A stretch of 19,947 nucleotides of DNA from Clostridiales bacterium UBA1390 (lineage in GTDB: Bacteria; Bacillota; Clostridia; Lachnospirales; Bianqueaceae), in NCBI GenBank assembly GCA_002305315.1, contig DBQQ01000002.1, positions 1 through 19,947 of the forward strand, written 5' to 3'. Below are positions 1 to 6,835 of the stretch, piece after piece (positions within the stretch are counted from its first letter, which is position 1; each line of letters starts with the position of its first letter). The translations under genes were made by a program, and so were the position numbers. Under the pieces are notes generated by a model. That model made no database searches. It was not told the DNA's origin and worked only from the letters and a program-made list of their open reading frames with translations.

Positions 1-592
1 GCAGGATTGCGTATAAATCTGTAAGATTCTTCCATTTTAAGCTTCGCGGGGACGGAGATGCACTCAGAATTATACGCAAAATCAAAATTCCACAGAGCCT
101 TCTCGTAGGATTGCGTATAAATAGTTTCATAAGAAACTTATTTATACGCAGATGCGGGACTGGCGACTCATGGATCTTCGAAGCGCGTATAAACCTGTAA
201 GATATTTCCATTGCAAACGCTGCAGGGATGGAGACGCCCTCCAAATTATACGCAAATGCATGACTAGCAGCGGATCTATTTCTAAACTGCGTATAAAAAG
301 CAATGCTGCTCCAGAAATTAAACGCTTCCTTTCGATCTGACATAAAGAGTTGTATAATCACGTGTCTTTTAGTATTCAGCGGATGCTTCCTGCTGGAACA
401 GCATTTCTCTATTTTGGGGTCTGCTCTTCCTCCTGCCCATCCACACAAGATCGCACCCAAGAACGCTCCGAAGCACGCGATGATAACCTGTATAATGAAA
501 TCTGGGATATGGATGCATTGTTCCATGATGCTGTTATGCAGTTTCATGTCATATAATGCATGAATATCCTCTTTCAGCCCTTCGCCATCCAT
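1..592 (-). CDS. Small single-pass membrane protein, open frame continuing past the window edge (partial)
   Basis: No family is recognised. The ATG at 592 follows a good ribosome binding site (AGGAG, 7-nt spacing) and lies 36 bp after the UvrD-like helicase stop, so it is probably the last gene of that unit. Residues about 1-30 are polar (starting MDGEGLKEDIHALYD). A hydrophobic, glycine-rich stretch at about 31-55 (DFIIQVIIACFGAFLGAILC) looks like one membrane segment, and then comes a basic cysteine-containing tail. The frame has no stop codon down to base 1, giving 197 codons. From about residue 89 onward it reads through the palindromic repeat array, and that part looks like translated repeat rather than evolved protein. 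The original stop may have been lost when the repeats arrived. The N-terminal half is likely real; the C-terminal half is doubtful. Confidence 0.5.
   Translation of the reverse strand, partial: MDGEGLKEDIHALYDMKLHNSIMEQCIHIPDFIIQVIIACFGAFLGAILCGWAGGRADPKIEKCCSSRKHPLNTKRHVIIQLFMSDRKEAFNFWSSIAFYTQFRNRSAASHAFAYNLEGVSIPAAFAMEISYRFIRASKIHESPVPHLRINKFLMKLFIRNPTRRLCGILILRIILSASPSPRSLKWKNLTDLYAIL
8..326. repeat. Array of four palindrome-ended intergenic repeats with constant 33-bp spacing
   Basis: Four units begin with TGCGTATAA (CGCGTATAA in the third) and end with TTATACGCA or a decayed form of it: 8-78 (71 bp), 112-150 (39 bp), 184-254 (71 bp) and 288-326 (39 bp). The ends are inverted complements, so each unit could fold. 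The two 71-bp units align without gaps at 55 of 71 positions, and many differences are transitions. The three spacers (79-111, 151-183, 255-287) are each exactly 33 bp; the second and third align at about 19 of 33 positions. The whole pattern therefore has a 176-bp period. Bases 1-7 resemble the end of the first spacer, so the array probably continues beyond the window. The repeats differ too much from one another, and the spacers are too similar, for CRISPR. I do not recognise the family. Confidence 0.75.
112..150. repeat. Near-perfect hairpin unit of the left-hand array
   Basis: This 39-bp unit is almost fully self-complementary. The 12-base ends TGCGTATAAATA and TATTTATACGCA pair, followed by GTTTC with GAAAC around an ATAA loop, with one unpaired T on the right arm. 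It is the best-preserved palindrome of the array. There is no T-run after it to suggest a Rho-independent terminator. Confidence 0.7.
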
Positions 593-628
593 ACATCTTC
601 TCCTCTCATTCACTCTTTTGTTATAATA

Positions 629-2407
629 CTACAAATTATCCGATCTTTTTTCATCTATTTCTGTCCAGAACAAAGACTTTGACTGCTGATTTCCGCCTCT
701 TCGCAGGTTTCTCGATAAGATAAGGCGCGTCTTTGCCCGTGTACAGCCAACGTACAACAAACGCCGTTCTTCTTCCAGATCTTCCGCCCTTTCATGGGGC
801 AGCATTCCCTCTTCCAGACCTGGAATCCACACTGTGTCGAATTCCAAGCCTTTTGCGGCATGCATTGTCAGAAGGAGAACATCCGATGATTTGGCTGTCA
901 TCGTTTCCTGTATCTTTTGCCGTCGATTTTCCTCCCATTCTTCCCATGTCTTGTACTCTGAGACCATACGCTGGAAGAAATCATATCGTTGTTTGAGTCG
1001 GGCTGGATCGATTCCCCTCCGCTCTCCTACCCTTTGAAGATACTGAAAATAATGGAGTCGGCTGGCGATTCGATGCAAGGAGGCGGCTGGCGATTCTCGG
1101 CGTACATGATCCAACTCATAGAAAAGGCCCGTCAGTGCCGTGCGAAGCTCTATCCCCATAGGATAATCCAGGATTTTCTTAGCATTCTCTCCTTCCCGGA
1201 GCCAGCTTATGCAGGCCAGCGGAATGCTCTCCCCATATCGACGCAATACGCCTAAAAAAGCGGTTTGATCCCCCAAGGCCGCCCTTCTGTATTCTAAGAT
1301 GTCATCGCCGATCCAATGTGCATACGGGTTATATACATGTTCTCTGGTGTGATAGGGAATTCCATAGTCTTCCAGGCTTTGCAGCAAGGGTCTCATCTGC
1401 GAATGTGTGCGAAAGAGTACACAAAGTCCGGGACTTCGGTGTGCCTCGCGTGCGATGGCTCGATACTCTTCTTTTTCTTCTTCAAAAATCCGCATCCGTA
1501 CCCTGGGGCCCCGCTTCTTTTGTCTCGCCTCGATTGCCTTCGGATATCGTTTGCGATTATGTACAATCAGTTCCGTAGATTTTTCTACGATGCGAGAGGT
1601 GCTGCGATAATTCCATCGCAGACTCAATACGCGACACCCCGGAAAATCCTCCGGAAAACGCAGCATGATGCCTGGTGCTGCTCCCCGAAATCCATAGATT
1701 GCCTGGTCATCGTCTCCCACCACAAATAGATTTCCGCCCTCGCCCACGAGCAACTTCAGCGCCTCATATTGCACTGGATTCACATCCTGAAATTCATCCA
1801 CCAAGAAATACTGATACTGCGCCTGAAAGCTTCTTCGTATATTCGGCTGCTCGAGAGCCTTTTTCATGGCTGCCAGTATATCGTCAAAATCCATCTTTCT
1901 TCTTTCCCTTTTATATTCCTCGTAGGCTCTTCTCCATACGATTTCTTGTGCCTCCACCCTTTCTCCTCGTTCCTGCCCCGTATTTCGGAAAAACTCATAT
2001 CGAGAAAGCAGCCATTGTGCTAACTCCGTGGTTTCATTCGAATCTCCCTGATGAGCTAGGATTTGTTTGGCAGCCGCCAGCTGCTCTCCCTCTTCCAGAA
2101 TCGAGCGATCCCGCAATTCTCCCTGGTCTCGCAGCATCTTCCAGAAAAGACTGTGAAATTTTCCGAAGGCTGTTTCCGTCTGATCCGTCCCCCGTAAATG
2201 CAAAAAGCGGCTGCGCATTTCCTGCGCTGCCGCTCGGGTATAGGTAACAACCCATATTTTTCGTTCTTCGATGCCCCGTTCCTGAATCATATGAAGGATA
2301 CGATGTGTGATCATCGTTGTCTTGCCAGATCCCGGCCCCGCCAGTACCAGCATCGGTCCCTCCAGATGATGTACCGCCTCTAATTGCTGTGCATTCAACT
2401 GATTCAT
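629..2407 (-). CDS. UvrD/PcrA-like superfamily 1 DNA helicase, short form
   Basis: This is an ATP-dependent 3'-5' DNA helicase of the UvrD/Rep family, 592 residues. All core motifs are visible in order: Q motif (LNAQQLEAV, 4-12), Walker A AGPGSGKT (23-30), motif Ia VVTYTRAAAQEM, DEFQD (204-208), GDDDQAIYGFRG (231-242), LRWNYRS, LLTMHAAKGLEFDTVWIPG and motif VI EERRLLYVGCTRAK (from 546). Only about 33 residues follow motif VI, so it lacks the longer C-terminal extension of typical PcrA/UvrD (roughly 720-750 residues), which in PcrA contacts RNA polymerase. It is therefore more likely an accessory helicase than the housekeeping PcrA. Its start codon overlaps the stop of the upstream permease gene by 4 bp (ATGA), so translation is probably coupled. 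Confidence 0.9.
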   Translation of the reverse strand: MNQLNAQQLEAVHHLEGPMLVLAGPGSGKTTMITHRILHMIQERGIEERKIWVVTYTRAAAQEMRSRFLHLRGTDQTETAFGKFHSLFWKMLRDQGELRDRSILEEGEQLAAAKQILAHQGDSNETTELAQWLLSRYEFFRNTGQERGERVEAQEIVWRRAYEEYKRERRKMDFDDILAAMKKALEQPNIRRSFQAQYQYFLVDEFQDVNPVQYEALKLLVGEGGNLFVVGDDDQAIYGFRGAAPGIMLRFPEDFPGCRVLSLRWNYRSTSRIVEKSTELIVHNRKRYPKAIEARQKKRGPRVRMRIFEEEKEEYRAIAREAHRSPGLCVLFRTHSQMRPLLQSLEDYGIPYHTREHVYNPYAHWIGDDILEYRRAALGDQTAFLGVLRRYGESIPLACISWLREGENAKKILDYPMGIELRTALTGLFYELDHVRRESPAASLHRIASRLHYFQYLQRVGERRGIDPARLKQRYDFFQRMVSEYKTWEEWEENRRQKIQETMTAKSSDVLLLTMHAAKGLEFDTVWIPGLEEGMLPHERAEDLEEERRLLYVGCTRAKTRLILSRNLRRGGNQQSKSLFWTEIDEKRSDNL

Positions 2408-2772
2408 GTTTTTTTCGCCATTCCCTTTCGTATCTCCAGGATTCCCATGATTGCCACAAAAACGCCAAAAATTTTCCGCAGAATGTCACCCTCCAGCAGA
2501 TTGGCAATCCAACCGCCCGCTGCCGCGCCCAGGACTCCGCCCACGATCAGCATCGGCAATACCTTCTTTTCCAGTTGCCCCTCTTTACGATGGATCCATA
2601 AGGCGCCTATCGCTGTCGGCAAAAAATACAACAGATTGATCCCCTGCGCGCTGTGCTGCGCTATGCCGCCCAGTAACACCAATGCAGGAATCAGCAGGAC
2701 ACCGCCGCCGATCCCCATGCCGCTCAGGACTCCAGATGCCGCTCCTGCCAATATATATAACAGCCAGTTCAT
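2404..2772 (-). CDS. Half-size TauE/SafE-family membrane permease (second of a pair)
   Basis: A 122-residue, strongly hydrophobic protein matching one half of the TauE/SafE (DUF81) family, whose members are usually about 250 residues with two related halves and are linked to export or import of sulfite and other anions. It carries the family pattern SGMGIGGGVLLIP (residues 16-28) and about four hydrophobic segments. A basic loop (HRKEGQLEKK) lies in the middle and the C-terminus is basic (RKGMAKKT). The frame extends upstream to 2958, but that extension is the neighbouring gene read out of frame. The start at 2772 is chosen because it gives a hydrophobic N-terminus and a 4-bp ATGA overlap with the preceding half-permease gene. 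The substrate cannot be told. Confidence 0.85.
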   Translation of the reverse strand: MNWLLYILAGAASGVLSGMGIGGGVLLIPALVLLGGIAQHSAQGINLLYFLPTAIGALWIHRKEGQLEKKVLPMLIVGGVLGAAAGGWIANLLEGDILRKIFGVFVAIMGILEIRKGMAKKT

Positions 2773-3125
2773 AGCAGCATCCTCACCGCACTGGCCAGCA
2801 TCAGTCCCCCGAAAATCCAGTGCAACCAGCGTCCGGATATCCTCTGCAGCAGCTTGGCTCCTGCGATGCCTCCGGCAATACCTCCTGCGGAAACCGCCAA
2901 AAGCACCCACCAATCCACAGCCTGATGTCCAATATAGAAAAAGGCACTGACTATGCACAAGGGCGCTACGACCGCCACCGTCGTAGCATGCGATTTATGC
3001 TGCTCCACATGCAGACTTTTTTGCATAAAAGGAACCAGAATCGTCCCTCCGCCAGATCCCAGAAGACCATTGACGATGCCGGAGACGATTCCCAGTATCC
3101 CGCTTTTGATCTGCTTTGAATCCAT
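2769..3125 (-). CDS. Half-size TauE/SafE-family membrane permease (first of a pair)
   Basis: A 118-residue membrane protein with the same signature as its downstream partner: GLLGSGGGTILVP at about residues 20-32, then three or so further hydrophobic segments. It represents one half of a normal TauE/SafE transporter, so the two products probably assemble into one working carrier. A clear ribosome binding site (AAGGAAGG) precedes the ATG at 3125. The gene begins 46 bp after the addA stop with no visible terminator between, so it may be read from the metF promoter or from an unrecognised local one. Its positively charged residues fall in loops 1 and 3, unlike the partner, hinting at opposite membrane orientation (inference). 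The substrate is unknown. Confidence 0.85.
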   Translation of the reverse strand: MDSKQIKSGILGIVSGIVNGLLGSGGGTILVPFMQKSLHVEQHKSHATTVAVVAPLCIVSAFFYIGHQAVDWWVLLAVSAGGIAGGIAGAKLLQRISGRWLHWIFGGLMLASAVRMLL

Positions 3126-3171
3126 GCTTACCTTCCTTTCCTTTCATAGATAAGCCTAGGATTCCCATTTT

Positions 3172-6100
3172 TTACATCTTATATTCCTTTCCGGAACGCA
3201 CCTGATACAGGATCTTTTCTTTGACAGGTCTTCTGGTGATTCTCCCCAGGGCCTGTCCGTAAATCGCAAGCTGCGTTTGATACATGGCGAGGGTCTCCGC
3301 CGAAAAATAACGATCCGTCTTATAATCGACCAAGATCCACTGTCCATCTTCCAGAAACGCTGCATCTATGACGCCCTGCACGATGATCAGCTCGTCTTCA
3401 TCCGCTTCTTCGGGTACCTGGAAATGCGGTACCAGGCTATGCAGCTCCTGGGGTGTAAAGCCACAGAGAAAAGATTCTTCTCGCAATAGTGAAGATGAGG
3501 ATCTCATCCGCCTGCAAAGCGCGGACGCGCCAAATTGCTGCAGCCACGATATGGGAAATGCTTTTTCCTCCGCCTCCGTGAGAATGCCCTGAACCGCTAA
3601 ACGATGCAAGACCTCTTTCCTTCCCGCATCCGTCGCCAACTCTGATAGATCGGCTCGCGCCACAACCTCATGAAACGCGGTACCGCCCCGTGCGCCCCGC
3701 ACCGGCGTATCCTCCCTCTCTTCTTCTGCCGGCTTCAGGAGTTCGTCCCAGGAAAACTCCTGTTCCGCTTCCTCTGTGACCGCCTCTTTTTTCAGCTGGG
3801 ATACGCTGAGCAGGACGGGCAGCTCGTTTCTCCACGCATGCGGATAGCGCCAGAGCAACTTGCGATTCAGCTCTTCTTCGGTATACAGCGGGGGCTTCTC
3901 CGAAACTTCTTCCGGCGCCGCCTCCTCGGACTCTGCCACGCCTTCTCCAATCACAGCCGTCTCCAGATGCCAGTGATGCCCCTTTCTGCGGGTCAGGATC
4001 GGATACAGCCATCCCATCACACTTCGGGCCTTCAGAATTTCTTCAACCGTCAGTCGGGTATCTTCCCCGGCACCCTCCTCCCAGCTTTCCTTTCCCGTCC
4101 CTGTGACGATCAGACGATCCTTCGCCCGCGTCATCGCAACATAGAGAACCCGCATCTCTTCCGCGTAGTTCTCCTGCTTTTTTCTCTCCAGGATGTTTTG
4201 ACGAATCTCCGTGTTGAAGTACAGCATCTTTTCTGGATCCAGCCAGTAACTTCCGATTCCCTCTTCCAGATGCAGCAGGACATGCTGCCGCTGATCCTTC
4301 AGCTGAAATTCTCTTCCCGTATCGCAGAGAAACACCACCGGAAACTCCAGTCCCTTGCTCCCATGGATCGTCATGATCTGTACTACATTGCCGCCATACC
4401 CGCGAGATGCCTCTTCATAATCCTGTTCCCTCGCCTTCATTCTGTCAATGAAACGCAGAAACTGAAAAACACCGCTGTAGATTCCCTGCTCAAACTCCTC
4501 ACTGCGGCTCAGGAGAAGGTCCAGGTTGATCCGACGCCGTTCCCCATCCTGCATAGAACCCACGTATTCATACAGCCCCGTCGTCCGGTACAACCGGCTC
4601 AGGAGTTCACGCACCGTCAGACATTCACTCCACTGCCTCCATTGCTCCAGCTTCCCGTAAAACTCCTGCAGGCGGCTGGCCAGAAATAGATCCTCTCCTT
4701 CCTGCGCATATCTGGCAAGAATCTCATGAAACGGCAGACTTCGATCCGACTCCACTCGAATCTGCGCCAATTCCTCCGATGTGAATCCAAACAATGGGGA
4801 ATGCAGAACCCCTTCCAGGGGAATGTCCTGCTGCGCATTATCAATCACACGCAGTAGATTCAGAGCCAGACAGATCTCCGGCGTATCGAAGAAACGATCG
4901 CTCTGCTTGGAGGAAGCAGGAATGTGCCGGTCTTCCAGCGCCTTCTGATAAAAGCTCCCCATCTCCTTCGCGGAACGCAGCAGGATCACAATATCGCCCG
5001 GTCTCAGCGGACGATACCCGCCCTGCTTCTCGTCTCGAACTCCGTATCGTTTTCCCTCCCGCAGCATGGTTTCGATCTGCTCTGCCACCCACAGAGCCTC
5101 CAACTCATGTTTGCTCTGCTGGTTAGGATTGGCGCCCACTGACAAGCTATAAATCTTCGGATAAAAATCCTCCATTCCTGGATCCGGTTCGGGTGTGGCG
5201 CCTCCGGGAACGAGCGCTTGTTCCCCGGAATATTCCACACCGCCGCATTCTTTCCGCATCAGATACTCGAAAATCTCATTGACACCCGTCAGTATCTCTG
5301 CGCGGCTCCGATAGTTCTTCTGCAGGAAAATCTTGCGCGGATTCCGGTCCAGATGATAGTCCTCGAGTTTTTGCAGAAAAAGCTCCGGCTGAGCAAACCG
5401 AAAACTATAGATGCTCTGTTTCACATCTCCTACCATGAAAATATTCTGTGCGTTTCCTTCTTCGTCCCGTCTGGCGATACTATTCAGAATCACCTCCTGG
5501 AGCATATTGCTATCCTGATATTCATCGATGAAGATGGCATCGTATTGTTCGCTCAACTCCTGCGCCGCCTGCGTCGGGGCCCCGTCTTTCCATAGAATCT
5601 GCTTCGCAAAGTGTTCCATATCGCTGAATTCCACAATGCTTCGGCTCATCTTTTCCTGCAGAAAAGCCTGATGAAAGACCTGCAGCACATTTCTGACCCC
5701 GCGAAGCGCCGGATATAATGGCTGCCCCTTGTAGTTTTCTACGCTCTTATCCAGCCATTCCCACGGCTCGGGCATGCTCTGCATGAACGTATAGATCTGG
5801 CGCAATACGGGCTCCAGATCCTTATCCTCGCTCCGTCCCGCAAACTGTTCCACCATGGCATCAAACTCGTCCCGTTCGCGCCCTTCGTCCTCACGTTCGT
5901 AGAAATCTTCCAGCACTTCTTCCAGTACATCCCCGGCAAGAAGTTCCATCTCATTGGATTCTCCCGTTCGAAATCCCGGATCCAGCTGCGGCAACTGCGC
6001 GATATATTTTCTCAACACCTGCAGACAAAACGCATCGATCGTCATGATGGCGCATCCCGGCAAGAGCGCCAGCTGTTCCTGTAGATAGGCTCTCTGTTCG

Positions 6101-6354
6101 GCCCCTACTCCGTCTTCCGTATTCAGCAATTCTTGAATGCGCCGGAAAATCCGTTCCTTCATCTGCCCCGCCGCCGCCTTCGTGAAGGTGACAATCAGCA
6201 TCTGATCCAGCCTGTATGCATGCTCCGAATCCAGAATCATCTGTACGATGCGTTCCACAAGCACGCTGGTCTTGCCGGCTCCCGCCGCTGCCGAAACAAT
6301 CAGATTACCTTCCCTGTGCCGGATAATCTGAAGCTGATTTTCTCCCCACTGCAT
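3172..6354 (-). CDS. addA: ATP-dependent helicase/nuclease subunit A (AddA), shortened
   Basis: AddA is the UvrD-like helicase and nuclease subunit of AddAB, which processes double-strand breaks to single-stranded ends for RecA. Visible motifs: Walker A SAAAGAGKT (21-29), MLIVTFTKAAAGQMKERI (52-69), DEYQD (277-281), GDVKQSIYSFR (309-319), KNYRSR, IMTIHGSKGLEFPVVFL and EEMRVLYVAMTRAKDRLIV. A RecB-type nuclease domain lies at the end: GGTAFHEVV, then GVIDAAF (from 994) and VDYKTD (1009-1014) with the acidic residues and lysine expected for metal-dependent cleavage. At 1060 residues it is shorter than usual AddA (about 1200 or more). Most of the loss appears to lie between Walker A and DEYQD, around residues 205-235. 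No addB adjoins; nrdR is immediately upstream (11-bp gap). AAGGAGAG supports the start at 6354. Confidence 0.93.
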   Translation of the reverse strand: MQWGENQLQIIRHREGNLIVSAAAGAGKTSVLVERIVQMILDSEHAYRLDQMLIVTFTKAAAGQMKERIFRRIQELLNTEDGVGAEQRAYLQEQLALLPGCAIMTIDAFCLQVLRKYIAQLPQLDPGFRTGESNEMELLAGDVLEEVLEDFYEREDEGRERDEFDAMVEQFAGRSEDKDLEPVLRQIYTFMQSMPEPWEWLDKSVENYKGQPLYPALRGVRNVLQVFHQAFLQEKMSRSIVEFSDMEHFAKQILWKDGAPTQAAQELSEQYDAIFIDEYQDSNMLQEVILNSIARRDEEGNAQNIFMVGDVKQSIYSFRFAQPELFLQKLEDYHLDRNPRKIFLQKNYRSRAEILTGVNEIFEYLMRKECGGVEYSGEQALVPGGATPEPDPGMEDFYPKIYSLSVGANPNQQSKHELEALWVAEQIETMLREGKRYGVRDEKQGGYRPLRPGDIVILLRSAKEMGSFYQKALEDRHIPASSKQSDRFFDTPEICLALNLLRVIDNAQQDIPLEGVLHSPLFGFTSEELAQIRVESDRSLPFHEILARYAQEGEDLFLASRLQEFYGKLEQWRQWSECLTVRELLSRLYRTTGLYEYVGSMQDGERRRINLDLLLSRSEEFEQGIYSGVFQFLRFIDRMKAREQDYEEASRGYGGNVVQIMTIHGSKGLEFPVVFLCDTGREFQLKDQRQHVLLHLEEGIGSYWLDPEKMLYFNTEIRQNILERKKQENYAEEMRVLYVAMTRAKDRLIVTGTGKESWEEGAGEDTRLTVEEILKARSVMGWLYPILTRRKGHHWHLETAVIGEGVAESEEAAPEEVSEKPPLYTEEELNRKLLWRYPHAWRNELPVLLSVSQLKKEAVTEEAEQEFSWDELLKPAEEEREDTPVRGARGGTAFHEVVARADLSELATDAGRKEVLHRLAVQGILTEAEEKAFPISWLQQFGASALCRRMRSSSSLLREESFLCGFTPQELHSLVPHFQVPEEADEDELIIVQGVIDAAFLEDGQWILVDYKTDRYFSAETLAMYQTQLAIYGQALGRITRRPVKEKILYQVRSGKEYKM

Positions 6355-6365
6355 GCTATCTCTCC

Positions 6366-6818
6366 TTACTGCTTGTCCATGAGCTTTCTCAGTTCCTGCA
6401 TAAAGGAATTCACATCTTTAAATTCCCGATAGACGGAGGCAAACCGTACATACGCCACCTCATCCAGATCCTTTAGCTTTTCCATGACCCGCTCTCCGAT
6501 GTCACGGCTGCTGATTTCCCGATCGAAGCTATTCAGCGCCGTATTTTCGATATCATCCGCAATCGCTTCGATCTGTTCCGGAGAAACCGGACGCTTATAC
6601 GTAGCACGCATGATTCGATTGATCAGCTTGTCACGATCGAAAAACTCCCGACTATTGTCCTTCTTGATGACCATCAGGGGCAGCGTTTCGATCTTCTCAT
6701 AGGTCGTGAACCGCTTCTTGCATTCTTCGCACTGCCTTCTGCGACGAATCGATCCATCATCCGCCGAACGAGAATCCACGACTTTCAGGTTCTCCGAACC
6801 GCAATATGGGCACTTCAT
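6366..6818 (-). CDS. nrdR: Transcriptional repressor NrdR
   Basis: NrdR represses ribonucleotide reductase genes in response to the ATP/dATP balance by binding NrdR boxes. The 150-residue length is typical. An N-terminal zinc ribbon is formed by C3, C6, C30 and C33 (CPYC and CEEC), followed by the basic [17 protein letters not shown] region. The rest is an ATP-cone domain beginning [20 protein letters not shown] strong ribosome binding site (GAGGAGGAG) lies before the ATG at 6818, just after the metH stop. No ribonucleotide reductase gene is in the window, so its regulon must lie elsewhere. Its place between metH and addA looks like ordinary co-transcription. Confidence 0.97.
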   Translation of the reverse strand: MKCPYCGSENLKVVDSRSADDGSIRRRRQCEECKKRFTTYEKIETLPLMVIKKDNSREFFDRDKLINRIMRATYKRPVSPEQIEAIADDIENTALNSFDREISSRDIGERVMEKLKDLDEVAYVRFASVYREFKDVNSFMQELRKLMDKQ

Positions 6819-6835
6819 CTTCTACTCCTCCTCAC

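Noticed and set aside
1..326. CRISPR array, suggested by the even 33-bp spacers
   Set aside because: Repeats differ in length (71/39) and are only about 77% identical, the spacers resemble each other, and no cas gene is near.
152..563. Plus-strand frames in the left 560 bp
   Set aside because: They read through the repeat array or antisense to the better supported minus-strand membrane protein, without ribosome binding sites or recognisable composition.
2773..2958. Upstream extension of the second half-permease
   Set aside because: It overlaps the first half-permease in another frame; the ATGA overlap gives a better start at 2772.
3670..4689. Long plus-strand frame (339 codons) inside addA
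   Set aside because: It lies antisense to addA, whose motifs are clear over the same bases, and its translation resembles no known protein.
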